20,550 nt of DNA from an uncultured Rhodospirillales bacterium (GCA_913053795.1 CAJXGZ010000006.1:1-20550), one strand, 5' to 3'. Shown: positions 1-6,126, numbered from the stretch's first letter. Numbers and translations are program-made. The notes: generated from the letters alone by a model not told the origin.

Positions 1-103
1 GGCGGGCCGCGAGGTCGTCCTGGCTTACGCCCCGCGCTTTGCGCCGTTCCACGAGCAGGGTTCTGAATTTCGCATGCCGCTCCGTGTGGATGGTTTTTGT
101 CAT
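1..103 (-). CDS. XRE-type helix-turn-helix regulator, N-terminus only (cut by window edge)
   Basis: Reading the minus strand from the ATG at 103 gives 34 codons open to the edge. The peptide starts MTKTIHTERHAKF and continues into LLVERRKARGVSQDDLAAR. The last part is the classic start of a Cro/CI (XRE) DNA-binding domain: a helix rich in Arg/Lys followed by S-Q-D-D-L-A as the second helix. It would bind DNA as a dimer and probably regulates itself and the divergent gene at 182. The spacer between them contains a 7-bp inverted repeat. The rest of the protein lies outside the window, so it could be a stand-alone repressor or an antitoxin. Family assignment rests on the N-terminal helices only. 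Confidence 0.6.
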   Translation of the reverse strand, partial: MTKTIHTERHAKFRTLLVERRKARGVSQDDLAAR

Positions 104-143
104 CTGGTGGCGCGTCCGATTTTTAATGAAACCGGCGCATTTA

Positions 144-164
144 ATAATCCCACTTTCGGATTAT
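144..164. promoter_or_regulatory. inverted repeat in divergent spacer, candidate operator
   Basis: ATAATCC at 144-150 and GGATTAT at 158-164 are perfect reverse complements separated by 7 bp. They sit between the XRE gene start (103) and the plus-strand gene at 182. On the minus strand TTGGGA, 17 bp, TATTAA fits a weak sigma-70 promoter across the repeat. It is inferred to be the operator of the XRE regulator. Confidence 0.35.
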
Positions 165-181
165 CCCAAAATAGGATATCA

Positions 182-478
182 ATGGTGGCTGTGTTCCGCG
201 CTTGGGCGGGGCGCGAGTCAATCTTGGCGGCGATGATGGCGAATGGGCTGGAACTCTATCGGGCGGCGTGGACTCTCTTGGATGCTTGGGGGTTCGACGT
301 GGCGGACGCCCATGCCCTGCGGCGCGAGGCGGTGCTGCTTGATCGGGGCGACCGGGAGGGGGCGTTTGTCTGGGCGTGCGTGCGCGTCGCCTTGAAGCAA
401 CTGAACGAAGGCGCCGTTCCTGAATGGACGTTGCGGGCGGTTTTGGATAACGGCGGAAACGCGGGGAGGGAGGCTTAA
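182..478 (+). CDS. small hypothetical protein (98 aa)
   Basis: I do not recognise this gene. The ATG at 182 has AGGA seven bases upstream and lies just after the divergent regulator spacer. The same frame opens further upstream, but those codons overlap the XRE gene start and its operator, so 182 is preferred; ATG 233 is a shorter alternative without a clear ribosome binding site. The product is Ala/Leu/Arg rich and probably helical. A segment reading LRREAVLLDRGDREGAFVW resembles small soluble helical bundle proteins. There is no signal peptide or membrane segment. Divergent placement next to an XRE regulator suggests co-regulation; nothing points to a specific function. Confidence 0.45.
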   Translation: MVAVFRAWAGRESILAAMMANGLELYRAAWTLLDAWGFDVADAHALRREAVLLDRGDREGAFVWACVRVALKQLNEGAVPEWTLRAVLDNGGNAGREA

Positions 479-492
479 GTAAAGAAATTTTA

Positions 493-587
493 GGCCACGG
501 ATGGACACGGATGAACGCGGATAAAAAAGCCTGTCCTGTCCATCTGTGCTTATCCGTTCGTATCCGTGTCAAAAGAATGACGTGGCC
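493..587. repeat. large imperfect inverted repeat (intergenic hairpin element)
   Basis: The left arm runs 493-523 (GGCCACG, then ACACGGATGAACGCGGATAA). The right arm runs 550-587 (TTATCCGTTCGTATCCGTG, then CGTGGCC at 581-587). The CACGGATG/GTATCCGTG wording resembles a short intergenic sequence seen in many unrelated bacterial genomes. It could fold into a long hairpin or be a non-autonomous mobile or repetitive element. No coding sequence is supported here. Confidence 0.55.
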
Positions 588-623
588 CCCCGTATCAAGC
601 CCGGGGGTGACGAAGAGAGGTGC

Positions 624-658
624 TTCTGACCTCTGTCCTCTGACTTCTGACCTTTGAC
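624..658. repeat. five degenerate 7-bp tandem units (YTYTGWC)
   Basis: TTCTGAC, CTCTGTC, CTCTGAC, TTCTGAC and CTTTGAC follow each other without gaps at 624-658. The plus strand is strongly pyrimidine-biased. It lies between two hairpin elements, so 480-745 is a nest of intergenic repeats with no supported gene. Confidence 0.6.
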
Positions 659-667
659 TCTCCTCGG

Positions 668-739
668 CCTGCCTTCGCCGAAGCGGCTACGCGCCTGCCT
701 GCGCGAAGCCGTAGTTTCGCTTCGGCGGAGTCTGGCAGG
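668..739. repeat. imperfect GC-rich inverted repeat
   Basis: Outer arms are CCTGCC (668-673) and GGCAGG (734-739). Inner arms are CGCCGAAGCGGCTAC (676-690) and GTAGTTTCGCTTCGGCG (711-727), complementary apart from a small internal mismatch. This is the third repeat element in the gap downstream of higA. It resembles GCTTCGGCG-type intergenic repeats common in bacterial genomes. Confidence 0.5.
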
Positions 740-745
740 AAGGCT

Positions 746-786
746 AAAAAAGCGGGGATCGGGGCGCCGCCCCGTTCCCTGCTTTT
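746..786 (-). terminator. rho-independent terminator of higBA
   Basis: The arms at 752-766 and 768-782 form a GC-rich stem with two mismatches and a tiny loop. On the minus strand the stem is followed by a run of six T (plus-strand A run 746-751). On the plus strand four T follow, so it could act in both directions. It lies 12 bp beyond the higA stop. Confidence 0.6.
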
Positions 787-797
787 GGCGGGGATGA

Positions 798-1106
798 TTA
801 GGCTGCGTGGCGGGGGTGGATCGCCGCCAGCTTGTCGCGTATGGCGTATTTTGCGTTCTCCAGGTCGTAGTCCGCCTGAAGTCCAAGAAAAATTCCCTCC
901 GAGATACCGAAGTAGCGGGTGATGAGAAGGTCCGTTTCCGCCGTCACCGCCCGTTTGCCCAGCACCACCTCGTTGATGCGGCGCGGGGGCACGCCCACCG
1001 CGCGCGCCAACGCGGACTGGCTGATTTCCATGGGCTTAAGAAAGTCCTCCAGCAGAATTTCCCCGGGATGGGGGTTGGGAAGCCGATCAATCCTTGCCTC
1101 CGCCAT
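798..1106 (-). CDS. higA: HigA-family antitoxin (XRE/HTH)
   Basis: The 102-aa product opens with MAEARIDRLPNPHPGEIL, the standard N-terminus of HigA antitoxins (HPGEIL motif). An XRE helix-turn-helix follows at about residues 28-50 (ISQSALARAVGVPPRRINEV), then a VTAETDLLITRYFG helix typical of the family. HigA neutralises the HigB mRNA interferase and, with it, represses the operon. ATG 1106 was chosen because AAAGGAAAG lies about six bases before it. An in-frame ATG at 1121 overlaps the ancestral higB stop as TGATG, and coupling to that start is the alternative. The antitoxin looks intact although the toxin upstream is broken. A perfect 20-bp palindrome upstream of higB is the likely operator. 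Confidence 0.9.
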   Translation of the reverse strand: MAEARIDRLPNPHPGEILLEDFLKPMEISQSALARAVGVPPRRINEVVLGKRAVTAETDLLITRYFGISEGIFLGLQADYDLENAKYAIRDKLAAIHPRHAA

Positions 1107-1126
1107 AATCTTTCCTTTCATCAATG

Positions 1127-1403
1127 CTAATCCACGATCATCACAACTTGGGCGTTGCCGTCTTCCCACCGAAAGCATATCCGCCATTGCTTGTTGATGC
1201 GGATGCTGTGTTGCCCGGCGCGGCCGCCCTTCAGCGCCTCAAGCCTGTTGGCGGGCGGGATTCGCAAGGTCCTCCAACTTCTTCGCCCGGTTCAGATAGC
1301 GGAGCTTCCGCCGCGCCACGGTTTGAATGTCTTGGGGCAGGCGGCGCGACCACTCGCCACGCCAAACCTGTTCCGTTTCCCGGCATTTGACCCCCTTAAT
1401 CAT
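1127..1403 (-). pseudogene. higB: HigB toxin, frameshifted and lacking its C-terminal Tyr-His
   Basis: From ATG 1403 the minus strand encodes a HigB N-terminus (MIKGVKCRETEQVWRG to LEDLANP). It then runs to a stop at about 1239 because of one extra base in the C-runs at 1253-1259. In the +1 frame the family sequence resumes immediately (PANRLEALKGG, then HSIRINKQWRICFRWEDG) and ends VVMIVD-stop. In HigB/RelE-type toxins the last residues are normally D-Y-H. Here GAT is followed by TAG, then CAT, then TGA, so the Tyr codon became a stop and the ancestral stop is still visible. Removing one C restores a nearly full-length toxin of about 90 codons. The ancestral stop overlaps an ATG (TGATG), showing the original coupling to higA. 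A sequencing error could explain the frameshift but not also the stop. Confidence 0.85.
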
Positions 1404-1410
1404 TGAGCGC

Positions 1411-1439
1411 ACTATACCGCATAACGTTATGCGGTGCAA
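1411..1439 (-). promoter_or_regulatory. higBA promoter with 20-bp operator palindrome filling the spacer
   Basis: On the minus strand TTGCAC (1439-1434), a 17-bp spacer and TATAGT (1416-1411) form a good sigma-70 promoter. The spacer is almost entirely the perfect palindrome ACCGCATAACGTTATGCGGT (1416-1435), the expected HigA or HigBA operator. Only seven bases separate the -10 box from the higB ATG at 1403, so the transcript is predicted to be leaderless or nearly so. Confidence 0.7.
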
Positions 1440-1479
1440 TTTTATAATTCACAAATTGAATCCTTTTCTATTTTTGTTC

Positions 1480-1508
1480 TTAACATTGATATAATAATTT
1501 CCTATATT
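1480..1508 (+). promoter_or_regulatory. possible sigma-70 promoter
   Basis: TTAACA (1480-1485), 17 bp, TATATT (1503-1508) in an AT-rich stretch. Downstream is a leader with AGCCAA/TTGGCT arms (about 1528-1556) and a 12-bp direct repeat, CTGCCGAGCCAA, at 1522-1533 and 1586-1597. It may once have driven the gene whose remnant follows. The match could be chance in AT-rich DNA. Confidence 0.3.
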
Positions 1509-1601
1509 CATATCATGTTCCCTGCCGAGCCAATCCTTTCCGGTGGGGAGCTTGGCTGTTGAGCATTGTTAATAGGAAACCGGGTCTGCCGAGCCAAGGG
1601 A

Positions 1602-1841
1602 GCCTTAGCGATCGGAGCCATATTCCGCGACTGCGAACTCGGGGCGATGCCGCCCGCCGGCGGCGTCTACGGCATGGACATGGTGATGGAGGAAGGCATG
1701 GATGGCAGGCCTGACGTCTATTTCGAGGCCGGAGACCACCGCCTGCTGGTCCACGTCGCGGGTTCCGTTTTCGGGCGTCTTATGGAAGGGGCGCAACGCG
1801 GCGATTTTCGCCAATACGCCCCAATGTCCAGCACGCCTTAA
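1602..1841 (+). pseudogene. C-terminal fragment of a YbaK-type aminoacyl-tRNA deacylase domain protein
   Basis: The frame reads GAIFRDCELGAMPPAGGVYG, then a DVYFEAGDH segment and FGRLMEGAQRGDF before a stop at 1841. This matches the second half of YbaK/ProX-like editing domains: a DCE-GA-PP-G-YG loop, then an F-AG-H strand, then a final helix. These domains hydrolyse mis-aminoacylated tRNA such as Cys- or Ala-tRNA(Pro). Roughly the first half of the domain is missing. Upstream codons do not look like the family, and no well-placed start or ribosome binding site is seen (the frame opens only with a TTG at 1566). I read it as a decayed gene. The recognition is from memory of the family pattern. 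Confidence 0.5.
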
Positions 1842-1861
1842 ATGCGTCATTTGCTTCGATT

Positions 1862-2575
1862 TTATGCGTTGGCGATTCTTGGTCTGCGCGCCAGACGGTC
1901 CAGGGACGCCAGAACGCCGCCTCTGTCCCTCAGGTCCCAATGAAGCGAAAAACGGACTTCGTTGGCGGAGCAGTAAGGGCGGTAGCGGGGCAGCATGATG
2001 TCGTTTGAAATCTCCGCGAAGCGGTTTTCCATCACGAATGTCTGCCCGTTAAGAATGACGGTGAGCACCGCGTGATGGTCCAGGGTTTCTTTTTCCTCAA
2101 CCCAGACCACCCGCAAGCGTTCCGGATGAAACCCCATTTTGCGCAGGAAGACGTATTTGACGATGGCGTAGTTTTCGGAGCCTTCATCGCTCTTGAAATA
2201 GTTGATGGGCGCCGCCCAATGCTTAGCCTTGATGCTACAGGCGATGTCCTCGATATTGTTGATGCCGTTTAGGTAAGTGTTGATGCCTGCGAGCTGTCCC
2301 TTGATCCCGTAGACATTCAAGCCGTTCATCATTTCAAGCGTGTCGGCCAACACCGTGCTCTTTGAGCTTTTCCCGCCTTTCACCGAGGGCTTGGGAAACA
2401 ACTGTGTGGGGTTGCCGATGACGCGCTCGCGGCAGCTGAATAAAGCCGGTATGCGCTTCGGCGCTTTCGAGATATCATTGACTTGCAAGTGGTCGAAGGC
2501 GCGGGCCATTTTATAGGCGGCCCCCGCAATCGCAATGAGGCCAAACAGGGCTTTGCGTTTTGAAATGCCAGGCAT
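1862..2575 (-). CDS. transglutaminase-like cysteine-peptidase family (BTLCP/LapG-type) protein with altered catalytic residues
   Basis: The 237-aa product starts with a basic-hydrophobic segment (KRKALFGLIAIAGAA, residues 7-20) that looks like a signal peptide or membrane anchor, so it probably acts in the periplasm. The C-terminal half has the layout of bacterial transglutaminase-like peptidases (LapG and relatives): a Trp-Pro region, a nucleophile loop followed by YAIVKYVFLRKMGF, a long strand with HHAVL (167-171), and a final acidic-Asn strand. Family members carry G-D-C-[ED]-D-Y at the nucleophile. Here residues 131-136 are EGSENY, so Cys is replaced by Ser133 and the following Asp by Asn135. 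The usual L-D-N is M-E-N (182-184). His is kept. It may be a pseudoenzyme or a diverged hydrolase. ATG 2575 was chosen over an upstream TTG (2614) because it puts the hydrophobic segment at the N-terminus; its ribosome binding site is weak. Confidence 0.65.
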   Translation of the reverse strand: MPGISKRKALFGLIAIAGAAYKMARAFDHLQVNDISKAPKRIPALFSCRERVIGNPTQLFPKPSVKGGKSSKSTVLADTLEMMNGLNVYGIKGQLAGINTYLNGINNIEDIACSIKAKHWAAPINYFKSDEGSENYAIVKYVFLRKMGFHPERLRVVWVEEKETLDHHAVLTVILNGQTFVMENRFAEISNDIMLPRYRPYCSANEVRFSLHWDLRDRGGVLASLDRLARRPRIANA

Positions 2576-2705
2576 AGGTTCTCTATCCACTGTTGATTTC
2601 CCCCCATAAGGCAAGCAATCTTCGTGCCAGCCTTATGTTGCTGATTTAGTTAAATATCCTTTGTAAAATGAGTGGAAATTGATGCCTCCCAGGGCAGTTA
2701 TTGCC

Positions 2706-2757
2706 GGGGAGCGCCAGGGGAGCGCCAGGGGAGCGCCAGGGGAGCGCCAGGGGAGCG
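2706..2757. repeat. 11-bp tandem repeat upstream of lysS
   Basis: GGGGAGCGCCA is repeated four times exactly from 2706 to 2749, followed by the first eight bases of a fifth copy. The period is close to one helical turn. It lies 75 bp before the lysS start and 131 bp from the divergent gene at 2575. Slippage could change copy number. Confidence 0.9.
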
Positions 2758-2831
2758 ATCAGAAGGGGTCGATAATTTCCGCGCCCTGTATTAGGGTCAT
2801 TTTTTGCGACGTTTTTTAGGAAATTCCCATC

Positions 2832-4415
2832 ATGCCGGACATGCGCGAGATCGCCCAAAACTGCAATGCTTGGCCCTTCGCCGAGGCGCGGAGCCTCCTC
2901 AAGCGCATACGTTCAAAGGCGCCGAAAAAGGGATATGCGCTGTTCGAGACAGGATACGGCCCCTCGGGCCTGCCCCACATCGGCACCTTCGGCGAAGTGG
3001 CGCGCACGTCCATGGTTCGCCGCGCCTTTTCCCTGCTTTCCGGCATCCCCACCAAGCTGTACGCTTTTTCCGACGACATGGACGGGCTGCGCAAGGCGCC
3101 GGACAACGTGCCCAACAAAGAGATGCTGACCCAACACTTAGGGATGCCGTTGACCTCCATTCCCGATCCCTTCGGCACGCATGAGAGCTTCGGCCATCAC
3201 AACAACGCCCGGCTGCACGCTTTCCTTGACGAATTCGGCTTTGACTACGAATTCCTAAGCGCCACTGAATGCTACAAGGCCGGGCGTTTCGACGCCATGC
3301 TGCTCAAGGCGCTGGAGCGTTATGACGCGGTGATCAACGTCATTCTGCCCACATTGGGGGCGGAGCGCCGCGCCACCTACAGCCCTTTCCTGCCGCTCTG
3401 CCCAAAGACGGGCAAGGTGCTGCAAGCGCCTGTGCTGGAGCGCAACGTTGAGGCCGGGACAATCGTCTACCAAAACGAAGACGGCGAAAAGATCGAGACG
3501 CCGGTCACCGGCGGACATTGCAAATTGCAATGGAAGGTCGATTGGGCCATGCGTTGGGTTGCGCTGGACGTGGATTACGAAATGTCGGGCAAGGACTTGA
3601 TTGATTCCGTCCGCTTGTCCGGCAAGATATGCCGCATCCTTGGGGGGGCGCCGCCGGCCGGTTTTACCTATGAGCTGTTTCTGGATGAGAACGGCGAGAA
3701 AATCTCCAAGTCCAGGGGCAACGGTCTTGCGGTGGAGGAATGGCTGCGCTACGCCCCGCCGGAAAGCCTCGCCCTATTCATGTACCAGAAGCCCAAAACC
3801 GCCAAGCGTCTTTTCTTCGATGTCATCCCCCGCAACGTCGACGACTACCTTACCCATTTGGAAAAATTTCCAGAACAGGCGGACGACCAAAAAGCCAATA
3901 ACCCAGTTTGGCATATCCATCAGGGAAGCCCGCCCCACGAGGACGCTCACCTGAGCTACAACGTGCTGCTGAATCTGGCCAGCGTCTGTCATACGGAGGA
4001 CAAGGCGGTGCTTTGGCATTTTATCAGCCGCTACCGGCCCGACGCGACGCCCGAAACGGCGCCCATCCTGGACGGGCTGGCGACCTACGCCATCAACTAT
4101 TACCGCGACTTCATCAAACCTGCGAAGCAATTCCGCAAGGCCAACGAGCATGAAAAGGCGGCGCTGGGGGATCTGGCCGCCTCACTCGAAAAACTGCCCG
4201 AGGGCGCCGGTTCCGACGTTATCCAGACGGAGATCTACGAGGTCGGCAAACGCCATGACTTCCCTGATCTCAAGTCTTGGTTCAGAGCGCTTTATGAAAT
4301 TCTGCTCGGACAAAGCCAGGGGCCGCGCATGGGGTCGTTCGCCGCCCTTTACGGCGTAAACGAAACCATCGCCCTGATCCGCCAAGCCATCTCCGGCGAA
4401 GGCATGGAAGCCTGA
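2832..4415 (+). CDS. lysS: class I lysyl-tRNA synthetase
   Basis: This enzyme charges tRNA-Lys with lysine in the cytoplasm. The 527-aa product has the class I Rossmann-fold signatures: HIGT at residues 49-52 within PSGLPHIGTFGE, and KISKS at 290-294 within GEKISKSRGNG. Length and N-terminus (MPDMREIAQNCNAWPFAEA) match the class I LysRS family, which replaces the class II enzyme in archaea, many alphaproteobacteria and spirochaetes; this supports an alphaproteobacterial host. No class II LysRS is seen in the window. The ATG at 2832 is supported by AGGA about eleven bases upstream and by the conserved start of the family. The gene faces the aminotransferase with only 11 bp between stop codons and no obvious terminator between them. 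The 11-bp tandem repeat lies in its promoter region. Confidence 0.95.
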   Translation: MPDMREIAQNCNAWPFAEARSLLKRIRSKAPKKGYALFETGYGPSGLPHIGTFGEVARTSMVRRAFSLLSGIPTKLYAFSDDMDGLRKAPDNVPNKEMLTQHLGMPLTSIPDPFGTHESFGHHNNARLHAFLDEFGFDYEFLSATECYKAGRFDAMLLKALERYDAVINVILPTLGAERRATYSPFLPLCPKTGKVLQAPVLERNVEAGTIVYQNEDGEKIETPVTGGHCKLQWKVDWAMRWVALDVDYEMSGKDLIDSVRLSGKICRILGGAPPAGFTYELFLDENGEKISKSRGNGLAVEEWLRYAPPESLALFMYQKPKTAKRLFFDVIPRNVDDYLTHLEKFPEQADDQKANNPVWHIHQGSPPHEDAHLSYNVLLNLASVCHTEDKAVLWHFISRYRPDATPETAPILDGLATYAINYYRDFIKPAKQFRKANEHEKAALGDLAASLEKLPEGAGSDVIQTEIYEVGKRHDFPDLKSWFRALYEILLGQSQGPRMGSFAALYGVNETIALIRQAISGEGMEA

Positions 4416-4423
4416 TCTATTCG

Positions 4424-4449
4424 CCCTTAGCGCCCTCCCTTAGCGCCCT
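4424..4449. repeat. 13-bp tandem duplication at the aminotransferase 3' end
   Basis: CCCTTAGCGCCCT occurs twice back to back (4424-4436, 4437-4449). Because 13 is not a multiple of three, it changes the last codons of the minus-strand gene. The protein now ends AKGGR, and without the duplication it would end AKGE. Confidence 0.8.
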
Positions 4450-5296
4450 CCTGGGCGAAATCCATATAGAGGCGGCGCGCCTCGGCGTAGACAGGCCCGG
4501 GCTTGAATGCGCAGTCTTCGATGCGGACGCAGGGATGGACCTTGGCGTAATTGCCGGTGGCGAACACTTCATCAGCCTCAAGCACGTCCTTGAAGGCGAC
4601 GACGCGTTCACGGACATCCATGCCTGAATCCCGCAAAAGCCCAATCACCCGCTGACGGGTGATGCCGTTTAGAAAAGTTCCGTTGGCCGCCGGGGTATGA
4701 ACCGCCCCATTTTTGACCAGAAACAGATTGGTGTAGGCGAATTCGGCCACATCGCCGTTTGGATCCAGGACCACGGCGGTGTCGAACCCTTTCTCTTGCG
4801 CTTCGCCAACGGCGCGCGCGACATTGGGATAGAGGCACGAGGCCTTGACCTCGGTGGGGGCCATGTCGGCGGCGGGACGGCGAAAGCTTGAGAGACAAGC
4901 GCTAAAGCCCGTGGGCTCCGGAAACGGGGATTCATAAATGGAAAGCACGAAGCGGGTGCTGTCGGCGTCGGCCAGGATGAACCCGCTTTCAGCGTAAAAC
5001 ATGGGGCAGATATAAAGCTCTGAGTTCTTTGGGAATTTTCGGATGCCGCGCCAGGCGATTTCTTCGATTTCCGCCCCAGTAAGCGTGGGGGAGAGCCCGA
5101 GCGCCCGCGCCGAAACGGCCGTTCGCGCACAATGCCTGTCCAAATCCGGAGCCACGCCTTTAAAAAACCGGGCGCCGTCAAACACAACAGAGGACAGCCA
5201 GACAGCATGATTTTTGGGGCCCAAAATCAGCGGGTTTCCATCAATCCAGGCGCCGTCCACGTAGGTCAGCGCCTTGCCGCCTTGCGTTTTCGCCAT
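4427..5296 (-). CDS. class IV PLP aminotransferase, branched-chain (IlvE-like) type
   Basis: The 289-aa product has fold-type IV aminotransferase features: a VFDGARFF loop near residue 38, the PLP lysine K151 in EVKASCLYPNVA, the pyridine-contacting Glu185 in AEFAYTNLFLV, and the phosphate-binding turn TFLNGITRQRVI at about 207-218. The family transfers an amino group from branched-chain amino acids to 2-oxoglutarate. The overall pattern fits branched-chain aminotransferases better than 4-amino-4-deoxychorismate lyase or D-amino acid transaminase, but substrate cannot be fixed from sequence alone. GGGAG lies ten bases before ATG 5296. It converges on lysS and is followed (in its reading direction) by a 13-bp tandem duplication at the stop. 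It lies 90 bp from the end of the same-strand repressor gene and probably has its own promoter there. Confidence 0.85.
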   Translation of the reverse strand: MAKTQGGKALTYVDGAWIDGNPLILGPKNHAVWLSSVVFDGARFFKGVAPDLDRHCARTAVSARALGLSPTLTGAEIEEIAWRGIRKFPKNSELYICPMFYAESGFILADADSTRFVLSIYESPFPEPTGFSACLSSFRRPAADMAPTEVKASCLYPNVARAVGEAQEKGFDTAVVLDPNGDVAEFAYTNLFLVKNGAVHTPAANGTFLNGITRQRVIGLLRDSGMDVRERVVAFKDVLEADEVFATGNYAKVHPCVRIEDCAFKPGPVYAEARRLYMDFAQEGAKGGR

Positions 5297-5386
5297 GAAA
5301 AAAGAACTCCCTGATTTCAGATGAAATTCAGCCTAAAGCATATACGCAAGGACGGCGGAGATGAAGTTCGGAAAGGAGATACTCGC

Positions 5387-6019
5387 CTACTGGCTGGCCC
5401 AGACCACACGGGCGATCCACTCCACGTCATCGACCAACAACGTAACGTCGTCATGATCAGGGTTTAGAGACTGGAGATCAATTTTCCGCGCCGAGCGACG
5501 GCGTAAAAGTTTGGTCATAACCTCGCCATTGATGGTTTTGACGACGACGCGGTCGCCACGGCGAATGTTCGAATTGGGCGAAACAATCACGATATCGCCG
5601 TCACGGTAAACCGGCGCCATGCTGTCGCCGCTGATTTCCAAGGCGTAAGCATGAGGATCGCCAAGTCCAGGGAACGGGATTTCATCCCAGGAGCCGCCGG
5701 CGGGATATCCGGCGTCATCGAAGAAGCCTTGAGCGCCCGCTTGGACAAAACCGATAAGCGGGATGTTGCGATAGACGCCGATCCCCTCGCCCTCGCCCAC
5801 GTATGAGACGAACTCGCCAAGGCTGGCCCCCGTTGCGCGAAGAACTTTGGAAACGCTTTCCGTGCTTGGCCAGCGCAGTTTGCCTTCACGGGTTATGCGC
5901 TTGCTTTTGTTGAACGTGGTTGGATCAAGCCCAGACTTGCGCGCCAAGCCAGACGCCGAAAGACCATATTCCCGGGCAAGCCGGTCAATCGCTCTCCAAA
6001 TGTCGGCATGCTTTAACAT
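5387..6019 (-). CDS. S24-family (CI/LexA-like) self-cleaving repressor
   Basis: The 210-aa protein has an N-terminal helix-turn-helix (about 17-45, with a DPTTFNKSKR segment that I associate with a group of alphaproteobacterial S24 regulators). A C-terminal S24 peptidase domain follows. The nucleophile is Ser133 in GDSMAPVYRDGD, the general-base Lys is K170 in GEVMTKLL (37 residues later, the same spacing as in LexA), and the Ala94-Gly95 bond in FVQAGAQG is the expected autocleavage site. All catalytic parts are present, so RecA-stimulated inactivation is plausible. It is divergent from the genes at 6175 and 6603 across a 155-bp spacer with repeated GGAACA/TGTTCC half-sites. It may be the prophage repressor, or a host-conserved regulator beside which the prophage lies; the sequence does not decide this. 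ATG 6019 gives the family-like start MLKHADIWRAID. Confidence 0.88.
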   Translation of the reverse strand: MLKHADIWRAIDRLAREYGLSASGLARKSGLDPTTFNKSKRITREGKLRWPSTESVSKVLRATGASLGEFVSYVGEGEGIGVYRNIPLIGFVQAGAQGFFDDAGYPAGGSWDEIPFPGLGDPHAYALEISGDSMAPVYRDGDIVIVSPNSNIRRGDRVVVKTINGEVMTKLLRRRSARKIDLQSLNPDHDDVTLLVDDVEWIARVVWASQ

Positions 6020-6020
6020 G

Positions 6021-6063
6021 GGAACATTGTCATATAGAACGAGACTTTATGCACTAGGAACAT
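6021..6063. promoter_or_regulatory. repressor-proximal half-sites (GGAACAT)
   Basis: GGAACAT occurs at 6021-6027 and 6057-6063, with an additional GAAC at 6037-6040. Together with the TGTTCC and ATGTTC sites at 6111-6126 they surround the divergent promoters. I infer binding by the S24 repressor or LexA. The first site abuts the repressor start codon, suggesting autorepression. Confidence 0.45.
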
Positions 6064-6077
6064 TTTGCTTAAAAAGA

Positions 6078-6106
6078 TTGACAGAGGATAACTTGCCTGT
6101 CATATA
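6078..6106 (+). promoter_or_regulatory. early promoter of the divergent operon
   Basis: TTGACA at 6078-6083 is a perfect -35 box. The best -10 at 17-bp spacing is CATATA (6101-6106), within the AT-rich run CATATATTAT. It points toward the genes at 6175 and 6603 and is bracketed by repressor-type half-sites. Confidence 0.5.
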
Positions 6107-6111
6107 TTATT

Positions 6112-6126
6112 GTTCCTTCTATGTTC
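6112..6126 (+). promoter_or_regulatory. alphaproteobacterial SOS box (GTTC-N7-GTTC)
   Basis: GTTCCTTCTATGTTC is an exact direct repeat of GTTC with seven bases between, the format known for LexA sites in alphaproteobacteria. It lies just after the -10 region and 49 bp before the 6175 start, where binding would block transcription. Confidence 0.55.

Noticed and set aside
569..886. Open frame across the repeat nest
   Set aside because: It is made of repeat sequence and a terminator, with no coding pattern, and runs into higA.
1605..1940. Minus-strand frame with a His-rich segment, considered as a transposase piece
   Set aside because: It overlaps the start of the LapG-like gene's 3' end and has no recognisable motif; the plus strand gives a YbaK-like pattern instead.
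2706..2757. Regular short repeats, considered as a CRISPR array
   Set aside because: Units are 11 bp with no spacers between them, so this is a simple tandem repeat.
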